Shown in pieces: positions 50,920-57,318 of a stretch of 64,000 bases of DNA. The notes under the pieces were generated by a model that saw only the letters and a program-made list of their open reading frames with translations, was not told where the DNA came from and did no database searches. Both the position numbers and the translations under genes were made by a program. The first letter of the stretch is position 1. Each line of letters starts with the position of its first letter. The DNA is from a virus: positions 56,039 through 120,038 of IMG/VR virus record IMGVR_UViG_3300021197_001743; one strand, written 5' to 3'.

Positions 50920-50986
50920 GAATTGCTCATCTTGCAAAAAAAACATATGCGAATGCGATGTTTATGTTGTGTGGGGTGATTATTGA
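50897..50986 (+). CDS. possible 29-residue CxxC peptide
   Basis: An out-of-frame reading beginning in the last codons of clpS: ...NKNCSSCKKNICECDVYVV... C-x2-C then C-x-C resembles a small zinc knuckle, and it ends one base before the next gene's TTG. No ribosome site is visible, so expression would depend on coupling. Low confidence. Confidence 0.3.
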   Translation: MQKPNQNKNCSSCKKNICECDVYVVWGDY

Positions 50987-51211
50987 TTGAGGTGGAAGCT
51001 AGGCGATTATAAACAGGGAGACCTTGTTATCTTGCTTGAAACAATTGAGTGGGATGACATAATTGCTATTCGCGGAGAAATTTGCTTCATAGCGGAGATA
51101 TACGATCCCGAAGACGAACATCAATTTTTTAATTATAGAATTTTCCTTGGCGACGGCCGGTCGCTTGATGTTTGGGCTGGGGAAATAGAGAAGCTGAACC
51201 ATGAGACCTAG
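50987..51211 (+). CDS. small GDLV-type beta-barrel-like protein
   Basis: 74 residues with a TTG start after ggggtga. WKLGDYKQGDLVILLETIEW opens the chain; GEICFIAEIYDPE and YRIFLGDGRSLDVWAGEIEKL follow. It shares the pattern of 29391, 29596 and 51201. Overlaps the next gene by 11 bases. Function unknown. Confidence 0.6.
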   Translation: MRWKLGDYKQGDLVILLETIEWDDIIAIRGEICFIAEIYDPEDEHQFFNYRIFLGDGRSLDVWAGEIEKLNHET

Positions 51212-51407
51212 ACTCAATGTTGGCGATCTCGTTAGAATACACGACCCTAACGATACAGATAGACAGATAGGGATCATTGTAGCTCTAAGCCCTCGTCAAG
51301 TACATCTTGCTTCTCATGGTACGACAGACATTGTTCAGGTGTTCTGGCCAAAGATAAATGATACTGACTGGGAATATGACTTTTTTCTTATTAAAATTGA
51401 AGAATAG
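51201..51407 (+). CDS. small GDLV-type beta-barrel-like protein
   Basis: 68 residues: RLNVGDLVRIHDPNDTDRQIGIIVAL then HGTTDIVQVFWPKIND and a final YDFFLIKIEE strand. GDLV-x-I...IGIIV is the shared signature of the group. Weak ribosome site; coupling with the previous gene likely. Confidence 0.65.
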   Translation: MRPRLNVGDLVRIHDPNDTDRQIGIIVALSPRQVHLASHGTTDIVQVFWPKINDTDWEYDFFLIKIEE

Positions 51408-51410
51408 AGC

Positions 51411-51439
51411 TTGACAAAGGTTAGTCAATAGGTTATATT
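51411..51439 (+). promoter_or_regulatory. sigma70-type promoter, SprT-nuclease-methyltransferase operon
   Basis: TTGACA (51411-51416), 17 bp, TATATT (51434-51439) in the ggTTATATTATA context. Five overlapping genes follow. Confidence 0.88.
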
Positions 51440-51458
51440 ATATAAAACGGAGGTTAAG

Positions 51459-51839
51459 ATGTATATATGGAATTACGTATTTCAAATATTTATGATAAGG
51501 TATTGGGAAGATTGCTATAGAGGAGTTCCTGTGTTTAGGGGAGAATTGCCGGACGATGAGCTGGCCAATTTTCAACATACACGAACTGGAATTAATGATA
51601 TTATTTTATCGACCAACCAACGACTTACAGATCGTGAACTAATGGGTGTTCTCTTGCACGAGATGTGCCATCATGTGGTGTTCGAGGAGCATGGTTATGA
51701 CGTTGCCCCTCATGGTTCTGAGTGGGCGTCTGAGATGCGTAGAATTGGCTTTGAAGACCCAACTGAGCTTACTGATGGTACCAATTTCTTCTCGCAAGAG
51801 CAATACCATGAGATAATGGATCTTGTGGAGGGAATATGA
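51459..51839 (+). CDS. SprT-like zinc metalloprotease
   Basis: 126 residues. LTDRELMGVLLHEMCHHVVFEEHGYDVAPHGSEW (in pieces: LLHEMCHH, about 66-73; APHGSEW, about 84-90) is the SprT/Spartan active site: HExxH plus a third His. The N-terminal region is short and the C-terminal zinc ribbon of bacterial SprT is absent. Relatives digest proteins cross-linked to DNA. It has an aggagg-type site and overlaps the next gene by 4 bases. Confidence 0.8.
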   Translation: MYIWNYVFQIFMIRYWEDCYRGVPVFRGELPDDELANFQHTRTGINDIILSTNQRLTDRELMGVLLHEMCHHVVFEEHGYDVAPHGSEWASEMRRIGFEDPTELTDGTNFFSQEQYHEIMDLVEGI

Positions 51840-52510
51840 ATTATAAAACATGCACCAAGTGCGGCGAAGAAAAACCCGCCACATTAGAATTTTTCTATGG
51901 ACAAAAAACAGGAAAATACGGTCTCCGAGGCGACTGCAAACACTGCCAGAAACAGTACAAAGCAAAGTATTATGCCGAAAACAAAGAAGCAAAAGCAAAG
52001 TATGATGCAAAGTATCGTGCCGAAAACAAAGAAGCAAAAGCAAAGTATGATGCAAAGTATTATGCCGAAAACAAAGAAGCAAAAGCAAAGTCCCAAGCAA
52101 AGTATCGTGCCGAAAACAAAGAAGCAAAGCCGGGTTGTGTCTATGCACTAGACAACGATGTGAATAGTAAAGTTTACATTGGAGAAACAACGAGAGGGGA
52201 ACTTCGCTGGAAAGATCATATCAGATATCTCCGCGGTAATTACCATGGTAATCCACAACTCCAGAAAGATTTCAACGAATACGGAGAAGAGGCCTTTGGT
52301 TTGAAGTTTAGGATAATCCAAGAATACCCGAAAGACAAAGAGCTCCTGCTTCTTCATGAAGCACTGGAGATTGAACGACATATTCAAGAAGGCATAGAAT
52401 TATACAATGCCATTCGTACGATAGACCAACTAAAAATGTTAACAGAACACCGGAGGACAAATGAATACATTAGAACAAATAAGGGAACTAAGAGAGTATC
52501 TAGAGTCTAG
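51836..52510 (+). CDS. GIY-YIG endonuclease with zinc finger and repeat linker
   Basis: 224 residues. Zinc finger C6-x2-C9 and C34-x2-C37 (CTKCGEEKP...CKHCQ); four 15-residue basic repeats (YYAENKEAKAKYDAK type, residues 44-99); then a GIY-YIG domain: CVYAL (101-105), VYIGE (113-117), R124 in LRWKDH and a Glu in EALEIERH. A site-specific or homing-type free-standing nuclease is likely. It sits in an operon with an HNH protein and a methyltransferase. The C-terminus is read in an overlapping frame by the next gene (50 bases). Confidence 0.75.
   Translation: MNYKTCTKCGEEKPATLEFFYGQKTGKYGLRGDCKHCQKQYKAKYYAENKEAKAKYDAKYRAENKEAKAKYDAKYYAENKEAKAKSQAKYRAENKEAKPGCVYALDNDVNSKVYIGETTRGELRWKDHIRYLRGNYHGNPQLQKDFNEYGEEAFGLKFRIIQEYPKDKELLLLHEALEIERHIQEGIELYNAIRTIDQLKMLTEHRRTNEYIRTNKGTKRVSRV
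51965..52132 (+). repeat. 45-base direct repeats inside the GIY-YIG gene
   Basis: Four copies (last one shortened) of a 45-base unit encoding K-Y-Y/R-A-E-N-K-E-A-K-A-K-Y/S-D/Q-A. Copies are almost identical in DNA, so they are recent expansions. They form the linker between zinc finger and nuclease domain. Confidence 0.85.
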
Positions 52511-52799
52511 AGAAAAACAAGTTCACCAAGAAGAGATAAACAAAATTATCTTAGACCACATTAACAGCAAGATAGAGCCGTATTATTACGAAAACATAAA
52601 AGGCCTTGAACGACTGGTTATCAAGATTGGCCCGAAATACATTTTAGAAGCAGTAGATGCGTCGGCCTCTCAATATCTTCGGTACGAAAGAGGCAACAAG
52701 CCTACGCAAGAAAGCGTGGACATGTTTTTTAATAAGATCGGAGGTATCGCTGTAAATAAACACAGAGGGTATAACCCTTGGACACCGGAGGACAAATGA
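52461..52799 (+). CDS. unknown helical protein
   Basis: 112 residues: LEQIRELREYLESREKQVHQEE (coiled-coil N-terminus), then ENIKGLERLVIKIGPKYILEAV and a NPWTPEDK end. ATG with gaggaca inside the 3' part of the GIY-YIG gene; ATGA-type overlap with the next gene. Not recognised. Confidence 0.55.
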   Translation: MNTLEQIRELREYLESREKQVHQEEINKIILDHINSKIEPYYYENIKGLERLVIKIGPKYILEAVDASASQYLRYERGNKPTQESVDMFFNKIGGIAVNKHRGYNPWTPEDK

Positions 52800-53248
52800 A
52801 TTATAAATGTTTCGAATGTGGAACAGCGGAATGTATACAACACCACCACGTCGTCCCACGTTCCGTTGGGGGAACGAAAACTATTCCGTTGTGTTCTATT
52901 TGCCATGGAAAAGTTCATGGAATCAAAAGAGATAAGCAAATTAATGTAAGTGAACTTACCAAAGCTGGCATTGCAAGAGCTAGAGCAGCAGGAAAACAAA
53001 TTGGTAACCCTGACATGTCAAAAGCTAGAATCAATTCTCACACAACGAGAACTCGCCGCGCTAACGAATTCGCCTTATCTCTAGGTCCAGAAATGATTAT
53101 CTTAAGAGAGAATTCTGGTTTATCATGGAGAAAGCTTGCAGATAATTTGAACAACCAAGGTATCAAGACGCGCCATGGATACCAATGGCAAGGAGCAACT
53201 GTTAGGAATGTTTATTGGCGTTATAAAAAATTGTTGGAGGACAAATGA
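52796..53248 (+). CDS. HNH nuclease fused to a resolvase-type DNA-binding region
   Basis: 150 residues. Residues 5-40 are an HNH zinc module (CFECGTAECIQHHHVV...PLCSICHGKVHG, in pieces). After it, LTKAGIARARAAGKQIGNP followed by a helix-turn-helix region (GLSWRKLADNLNNQGIKTRHGYQW, about 113-136) resembles the segment after the catalytic domain of serine resolvases (RxxGKxxGxP...IAxxLNxxGIxTxxGxxW). So a chimera of nuclease and DNA-recognition parts. Start ATG with ggagga. Confidence 0.7.
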   Translation: MNYKCFECGTAECIQHHHVVPRSVGGTKTIPLCSICHGKVHGIKRDKQINVSELTKAGIARARAAGKQIGNPDMSKARINSHTTRTRRANEFALSLGPEMIILRENSGLSWRKLADNLNNQGIKTRHGYQWQGATVRNVYWRYKKLLEDK

Positions 53249-53937
53249 ATATATTTAAAAAGACAGACTCACTGTCGTTAATGAAAGAGCTAGAGAAAGA
53301 AACCGTGGACTTGGTGTTGACCGATCCACCATACATTATAAGCAAGCCCTCGGGCTTCAAGAGCGTAGTAACCGGAGAGAAGCGTTTCGCTGTCTCCACA
53401 GAGCATGGAGAATGGGACAAACCCGAAAATTTTTCTTTGGAAGATTTGGGAGATTCTATTAAGGCATATTACCGCGTCCTTAAGAAGCACGGCACAATGA
53501 TCACCTTCTGCGACCTGTGGAAGATTAGCGACGTAAAGCGTCTAATGGAAGATGCAGGGTTCAAGCAAATTCGCTTCATCGAATGGATTAAAACAAACCC
53601 AGTTCCTTTAAACTCCGGTCGCAATTACCTCAGCAATGCTAGAGAGGTCGCTCTCCTAGGCGTAAAGGTCAGCAAGCCCACGTTTCATTCAAAATATGAT
53701 AATGGAGTCTATCGATATCCTATATGCCACGAGAAAGGCCGTTTCCACCCCACACAGAAGCCTTTGGCGTTTATGCAAGAGCTGATCGCGAAACACAGCA
53801 ATCCGGGAGACGTGGTACTGGATTCATTCGCTGGATCTGCAACAACGCTACTCGCCGCCAAAAATTTGCAACGCAAATACATCGGGTGTGAATTGGACCA
53901 AGGATTTTTTGATAAAGCCGTAGAAAGATTGAAATAA
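53245..53937 (+). CDS. DNA adenine/cytosine-N4 methyltransferase (beta class)
   Basis: 230 residues. Motif IV DPPY (27-30) precedes motif I LDSFAGSATTLLAA (about 193-206), the order of beta-class N6-adenine/N4-cytosine enzymes. HPTQKPLAFMQELI (about 172-185) is motif X-like. Compact with little target-recognition sequence (about residues 85-160). No adjacent restriction enzyme; preceded instead by two nucleases of homing type. It may protect phage DNA. ATGA overlap with the HNH gene. Confidence 0.88.
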   Translation: MNIFKKTDSLSLMKELEKETVDLVLTDPPYIISKPSGFKSVVTGEKRFAVSTEHGEWDKPENFSLEDLGDSIKAYYRVLKKHGTMITFCDLWKISDVKRLMEDAGFKQIRFIEWIKTNPVPLNSGRNYLSNAREVALLGVKVSKPTFHSKYDNGVYRYPICHEKGRFHPTQKPLAFMQELIAKHSNPGDVVLDSFAGSATTLLAAKNLQRKYIGCELDQGFFDKAVERLK

Positions 53938-53951
53938 AACTAGTTATAGTT

Positions 53952-54905
53952 ATGAAAAAAGAAACATTACATAGGTTAATTGAGCAAGTTATCAACGAGG
54001 CTGAAATAGCTAATCTTGTTGCCACGGGCGATCCGGATTATCTACGGCAAGCAATTGATTTAGCGGTAATGCTTGGAGACGAAGAGAAAGGTCAAGTTAT
54101 TGAAGCGCTTTTACAATTAAGCTCTGAAGACTTCCTTAACGTTGCAGATGCAATAATGGAAGTGGACGAGTACTTCTCCGTGCGTCAGATGATGCCGATT
54201 TATGACACAGTCAAGTACACACTTCTCAGCGTCTTTAGAAAACGCAGAATGCCTACTATCACCAAAAATCCGAACGCATCCCCGTGGCTGTTAGAACAGG
54301 CCTATTTATTCCTGAATAGACTCCACCAGAAGCCGGCGGCTGATAGAGACATGCTCTATTTGGCAAAAAACCCGGCAACTCCAGTCAAAGTGTTGAAAAG
54401 ATTAACAACATACTCGTCGGCCCACGTTAGGAAATCCGCTGAGAACAATTTAGCAAACCGTACTTCGCTCGAAGAAGCTCCGCAAAAAAGAGAGGCATTG
54501 ACTTATGAAGGAGATGACTCGATACTTGAACATTTTAAGGGAGCCACGCTCGAAGAAGGAGACCTTGTATGTGAAGGGTGCTTATTCGAAATGCTTCAGG
54601 AGGCTTCTTGCGGATGTCCTGATTTAGTCGGTGAAGCAGAGTATCAAGGAAGAAAAGTAACGCTTAATAAGCCTACTCGAGGCGATGTGAAGAAGTTTAA
54701 GGTCTATGTAAAAGATCCAAAAACTGGAAACATCAAGAAAGTAAATTTCGGCCATGGAGGCACATCAGCTAAAGCCAAGGGTGAAAAGACAATGAAGATC
54801 CGCAAAAACAACCCAGAAGCACGTAAATCATTTCGCGCTCGTCACAACTGCGACAACCCGGGACCAAAGACCAAAGCACGCTATTGGTCATGCAAAAAGT
54901 GGTAG
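53952..54905 (+). CDS. conserved phage protein with VINEAE leader, LRV-like repeats and C-terminal FRARHNC motif
   Basis: 317 residues. The leader KETLHRLIEQVINEAE belongs to the shared N-terminal signature group. Residues about 107-175 carry leucine-rich variant repeats (TKNPNASPWLLEQAYL; AKNPATPVKVLKRLTTYSSAHVRKSAENN, in part). The C-terminus has FKVYVKDPKTGNIKKVNFG and SFRARHNCDNPGPKTKARYW, a highly conserved ending known to me from marine T4-like phages with no proven function. Taken together with the leader, a head-associated role is a fair inference. A promoter starts 8 bases after the stop. Confidence 0.65.
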   Translation: MKKETLHRLIEQVINEAEIANLVATGDPDYLRQAIDLAVMLGDEEKGQVIEALLQLSSEDFLNVADAIMEVDEYFSVRQMMPIYDTVKYTLLSVFRKRRMPTITKNPNASPWLLEQAYLFLNRLHQKPAADRDMLYLAKNPATPVKVLKRLTTYSSAHVRKSAENNLANRTSLEEAPQKREALTYEGDDSILEHFKGATLEEGDLVCEGCLFEMLQEASCGCPDLVGEAEYQGRKVTLNKPTRGDVKKFKVYVKDPKTGNIKKVNFGHGGTSAKAKGEKTMKIRKNNPEARKSFRARHNCDNPGPKTKARYWSCKKW

Positions 54906-54912
54906 ATAAAAC

Positions 54913-54941
54913 TTGACAAGCATCCTCCAACCAGTTATATT
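54913..54941 (+). promoter_or_regulatory. sigma70-type promoter, UV endonuclease gene
   Basis: TTGACA (54913-54918), 17 bp, TATATT (54936-54941) in the agTTATATTATAA context. Confidence 0.88.
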
Positions 54942-54973
54942 ATAAACATAACACAAAGACATTGGAGGACACA

Positions 54974-55915
54974 ATGACTAATTATCGACTAGGCTATGCC
55001 TGTATAAACATGACCCTTGCTGCTCAAAAGCCAAGGATCACAACAAACCGCTCAATGATCAAGCGCACGTTCAAAGCAAAGGGTCTGCCTTATGCTTCCG
55101 AACTTATTCTGCAGAACGTCAAAGATCTCAAGACAATCCTTGAGTGGAACGTCGCAAACGACATCACGTTCTTTCGCATGTCTTCTGACATCTTTCCGTG
55201 GGCCTCGGAGTATGCACTCGAAGACCTGCCTGACTTCGCAGAGATCGAAGAAATTTTATTCGATTGTGGCTTGTATGCCGAGGAGCACAACATCCGCCTC
55301 ACAACGCATCCCGGTCCATTCAACAAATTATGCTCTCCCAACGAACAGGTTGTCCTAAACACCCTGCGCGACTTGGAGATCAACGGTAAATTAATGGACT
55401 TGCTGTGCCAACCACGCACACCACAAGCAAAGATTAACATTCACGTAGGCGGTGCCTACAACGATAAACCAATGGCTCTTGGAAACTTCTGCCGAAACTT
55501 CCATAGACTATCAGACGCAGTCAAAACGAGACTGACCGTAGAGAACGACGACAAAGAGTCGCTATATTCAACCCAAGAGTTGTATGATGGTATATTCAAA
55601 AACATAGGCATCCCCATCGTACATGACTATCACCACCACACGTTTTGCACTGGTGGCCTGTCTCAACTGGATGCCGTTGAATTAGCGATCTCTACGTGGG
55701 GCGACGTTCGTCCCGTTGTTCATTACAGCCAGTCTCGTTCCATCGAGCACAATGATCCCAAGATCAGAGCCAATGCTCATTCGGACTCTTATTGGCATCC
55801 AATTGACACCTTCGGGCTTGATATGGATGTGATGCTTGAGTGTAAGCACAAAGAACTCGGTCTATTCAAGATGCGAGAGCTAATGACTGTCGATTTACAA
55901 TCGGCAGCAAAATAA
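54974..55915 (+). CDS. UV damage endonuclease (UvdE family)
   Basis: 313 residues from ATG 54974 (ttggagga just upstream). RLGYACINMTL (4-14), FFRMSSDIFPWAS (about 66-78), RLTTHPGPFNKL (about 113-124), INIHVGGAYNDK, RLTVENDDKES and IVHDYHHH (about 215-222) are the TIM-barrel metal-site landmarks. It nicks DNA 5' to photolesions. C-terminal PVVHYSQSRSIEHNDPKIRAN (in part) fits the family's end. Useful to a phage of sunlit water. Confidence 0.92.
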   Translation: MTNYRLGYACINMTLAAQKPRITTNRSMIKRTFKAKGLPYASELILQNVKDLKTILEWNVANDITFFRMSSDIFPWASEYALEDLPDFAEIEEILFDCGLYAEEHNIRLTTHPGPFNKLCSPNEQVVLNTLRDLEINGKLMDLLCQPRTPQAKINIHVGGAYNDKPMALGNFCRNFHRLSDAVKTRLTVENDDKESLYSTQELYDGIFKNIGIPIVHDYHHHTFCTGGLSQLDAVELAISTWGDVRPVVHYSQSRSIEHNDPKIRANAHSDSYWHPIDTFGLDMDVMLECKHKELGLFKMRELMTVDLQSAAK

Positions 55916-55918
55916 AAC

Positions 55919-55947
55919 TTGACAGATTAAGTTTAACAAGTTATAAT
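55919..55947 (+). promoter_or_regulatory. sigma70-type promoter, MYXO-CTERM-like gene
   Basis: TTGACA (55919-55924), 17 bp, TATAAT (55942-55947): perfect hexamers, starting just after the UV endonuclease stop. Confidence 0.9.
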
Positions 55948-55979
55948 ATAAGCAACTAATTAAGCACCGGAGAATCACT

Positions 55980-57110
55980 ATGCTATTATTTTTATCACTG
56001 CTTGCAAGTCAAGCAGAGGACTTATCACTATCAGAAACATCATACACCGGAGCGTCCATTCTTATTGGAGACTCGGATGTTATTTTTGAGGAAACCCTAA
56101 ACCAAGATTATGAAACAGATCCACATGCGTATTCCTTCTTTGAGGGAAACACTCTGTATCTGGGGAACAGCGACGACGAAGGAAACTCCGTTGATGCTAT
56201 CATAGAATTCTTTTGGTTTCGCTCGTCAATTGACCGCGGTTCTGACTTCTACGTCGGTGTTATCAAGGCGAGATCAACTCCGGGCAAAGATTGTTTCCTG
56301 TCTGATTGTCACCTATGGGCCGACGAATACCAAGACTGGGGAGAGTACCCTGTGATAAGCGTAGAGGCCTTCACAGACGTCTCTAGAGAACAAGGAGCCT
56401 TCCGGTGGGACTGGTCTGTTCCGTTTGAAAATTACGGCATTGATGCTTACGGGCAAGTGTCTTTCTCCAACCAATATGGTATCGGAGGAAACGCCGAAGG
56501 CTCTGTTATGGCTCATGGAGAATACCAGATCAGCGAAGAGGGTGATGTTAAGGCAGCAGGAGACGTTCAGGTCAAAGGCTACATCGGCACAGAATATAGA
56601 GTGCAGACACAATATGACGTTACGCTTTACGAATGGGATGTATATGTAAGCGGTCGAGCAGACTTGATGGCATGGGATATGTATCTCAACCTTGGAGCAC
56701 GCGACGATCAATCAGCATACCATGAATACTTCCTCGCAATTCAAGTTGAAGAAGGAGAGGCCTTCATGCTCGACGAACTTAACATCATGGGCAATTTCGA
56801 CATGGGTTGGTGGAACCCTATCCACAAAGAGCTAGGAGTGTCTCTTCAGGACATCATAATCTCCCAACCTTACTACGAGCCTGCTATAGACACTGGAGAC
56901 GAAGAGGAGCCTTCTGACGAACCTGTGGACACCGGTGAACCTGAAGACACTGCAACCCCAGAACCAGAGGAAGAAGCAGAAGAAGACACCCAAGAAGAGG
57001 AACTGGAGCTTGATGAAGGCGTTCCTGTTAAATCCTGCTCGTCTTCCACAACATTACCAGAGTGGATTTTACTACTCGCACCATTTGCATTCATGCGGAG
57101 GAAAAGATGA
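55980..57110 (+). CDS. secreted protein with MYXO-CTERM-like C-terminal anchor
   Basis: 376 residues. A short signal peptide (LLLFLSLLASQA, cleavage after A) leads to a beta-rich domain (20-300) with regular Tyr/Trp/Asp strands (YGIDAYGQVSFSNQYGIGG; YDVTLYEWDVYVSG). Then an acidic linker (DTGDEEEPSDEPVDTGEPED, about 304-323, and more Glu). The end is SCSSSTTLPEWILLLAPFAF-MRRKR: Cys, a hydrophobic helix and a basic cluster, the layout of MYXO-CTERM sorting signals in Myxococcota. Such proteins are anchored at the cell surface after cleavage near Cys. A host-derived gene or one adapted to that host is inferred. ATGA overlap with the next gene. Confidence 0.75.
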   Translation: MLLFLSLLASQAEDLSLSETSYTGASILIGDSDVIFEETLNQDYETDPHAYSFFEGNTLYLGNSDDEGNSVDAIIEFFWFRSSIDRGSDFYVGVIKARSTPGKDCFLSDCHLWADEYQDWGEYPVISVEAFTDVSREQGAFRWDWSVPFENYGIDAYGQVSFSNQYGIGGNAEGSVMAHGEYQISEEGDVKAAGDVQVKGYIGTEYRVQTQYDVTLYEWDVYVSGRADLMAWDMYLNLGARDDQSAYHEYFLAIQVEEGEAFMLDELNIMGNFDMGWWNPIHKELGVSLQDIIISQPYYEPAIDTGDEEEPSDEPVDTGEPEDTATPEPEEEAEEDTQEEELELDEGVPVKSCSSSTTLPEWILLLAPFAFMRRKR

Positions 57111-57247
57111 AAAAAGCAATTCAAAAAATAAAAGACTTTGTTAGACCTGTCCCTATGAAGACACAACAAAGACGCCAAGAAGAGATAGAGGTAGCCGGAG
57201 AAGAAACTTCGGAGGTTGCCAAAGAATTTCTAGAAAGTTTGAGATAA
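57107..57247 (+). CDS. 46-residue charged protein
   Basis: KKAIQKIKDFVRPVPMKTQQ followed by an acidic amphipathic helix ending EFLESLR. Good ggaggaaaag site within the end of the previous gene. Not recognised. Confidence 0.55.
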   Translation: MKKAIQKIKDFVRPVPMKTQQRRQEEIEVAGEETSEVAKEFLESLR

Positions 57248-57250
57248 AAC

Positions 57251-57279
57251 TTGACAACTAAACAACAACACGTTATATT
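57251..57279 (+). promoter_or_regulatory. sigma70-type promoter, DnaE-type polymerase gene
   Basis: TTGACA (57251-57256), 17 bp, TATATT (57274-57279) in the cgTTATATTATAA context. Confidence 0.88.
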
Positions 57280-57318
57280 ATAAGTATAATAAACAACACA
57301 TAAGATCATGGAGGACAC

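Noticed and set aside
51965-52132. Regular direct repeats that could be taken for a CRISPR array
   Set aside because: There are no unique spacers; the repeats are contiguous, in frame and encode a protein linker.
51639-52190. Cys/Leu/Phe-rich minus-strand frame over the GIY-YIG gene
   Set aside because: It is the complement of the 45-base repeats; low complexity, no initiation signal, opposite to every gene around it.
52796-53248. Serine integrase or resolvase indicating a temperate phage
   Set aside because: The catalytic resolvase domain is absent; only the C-terminal-like segment is present, fused to HNH. No attachment sites, repressor or integrase were seen.
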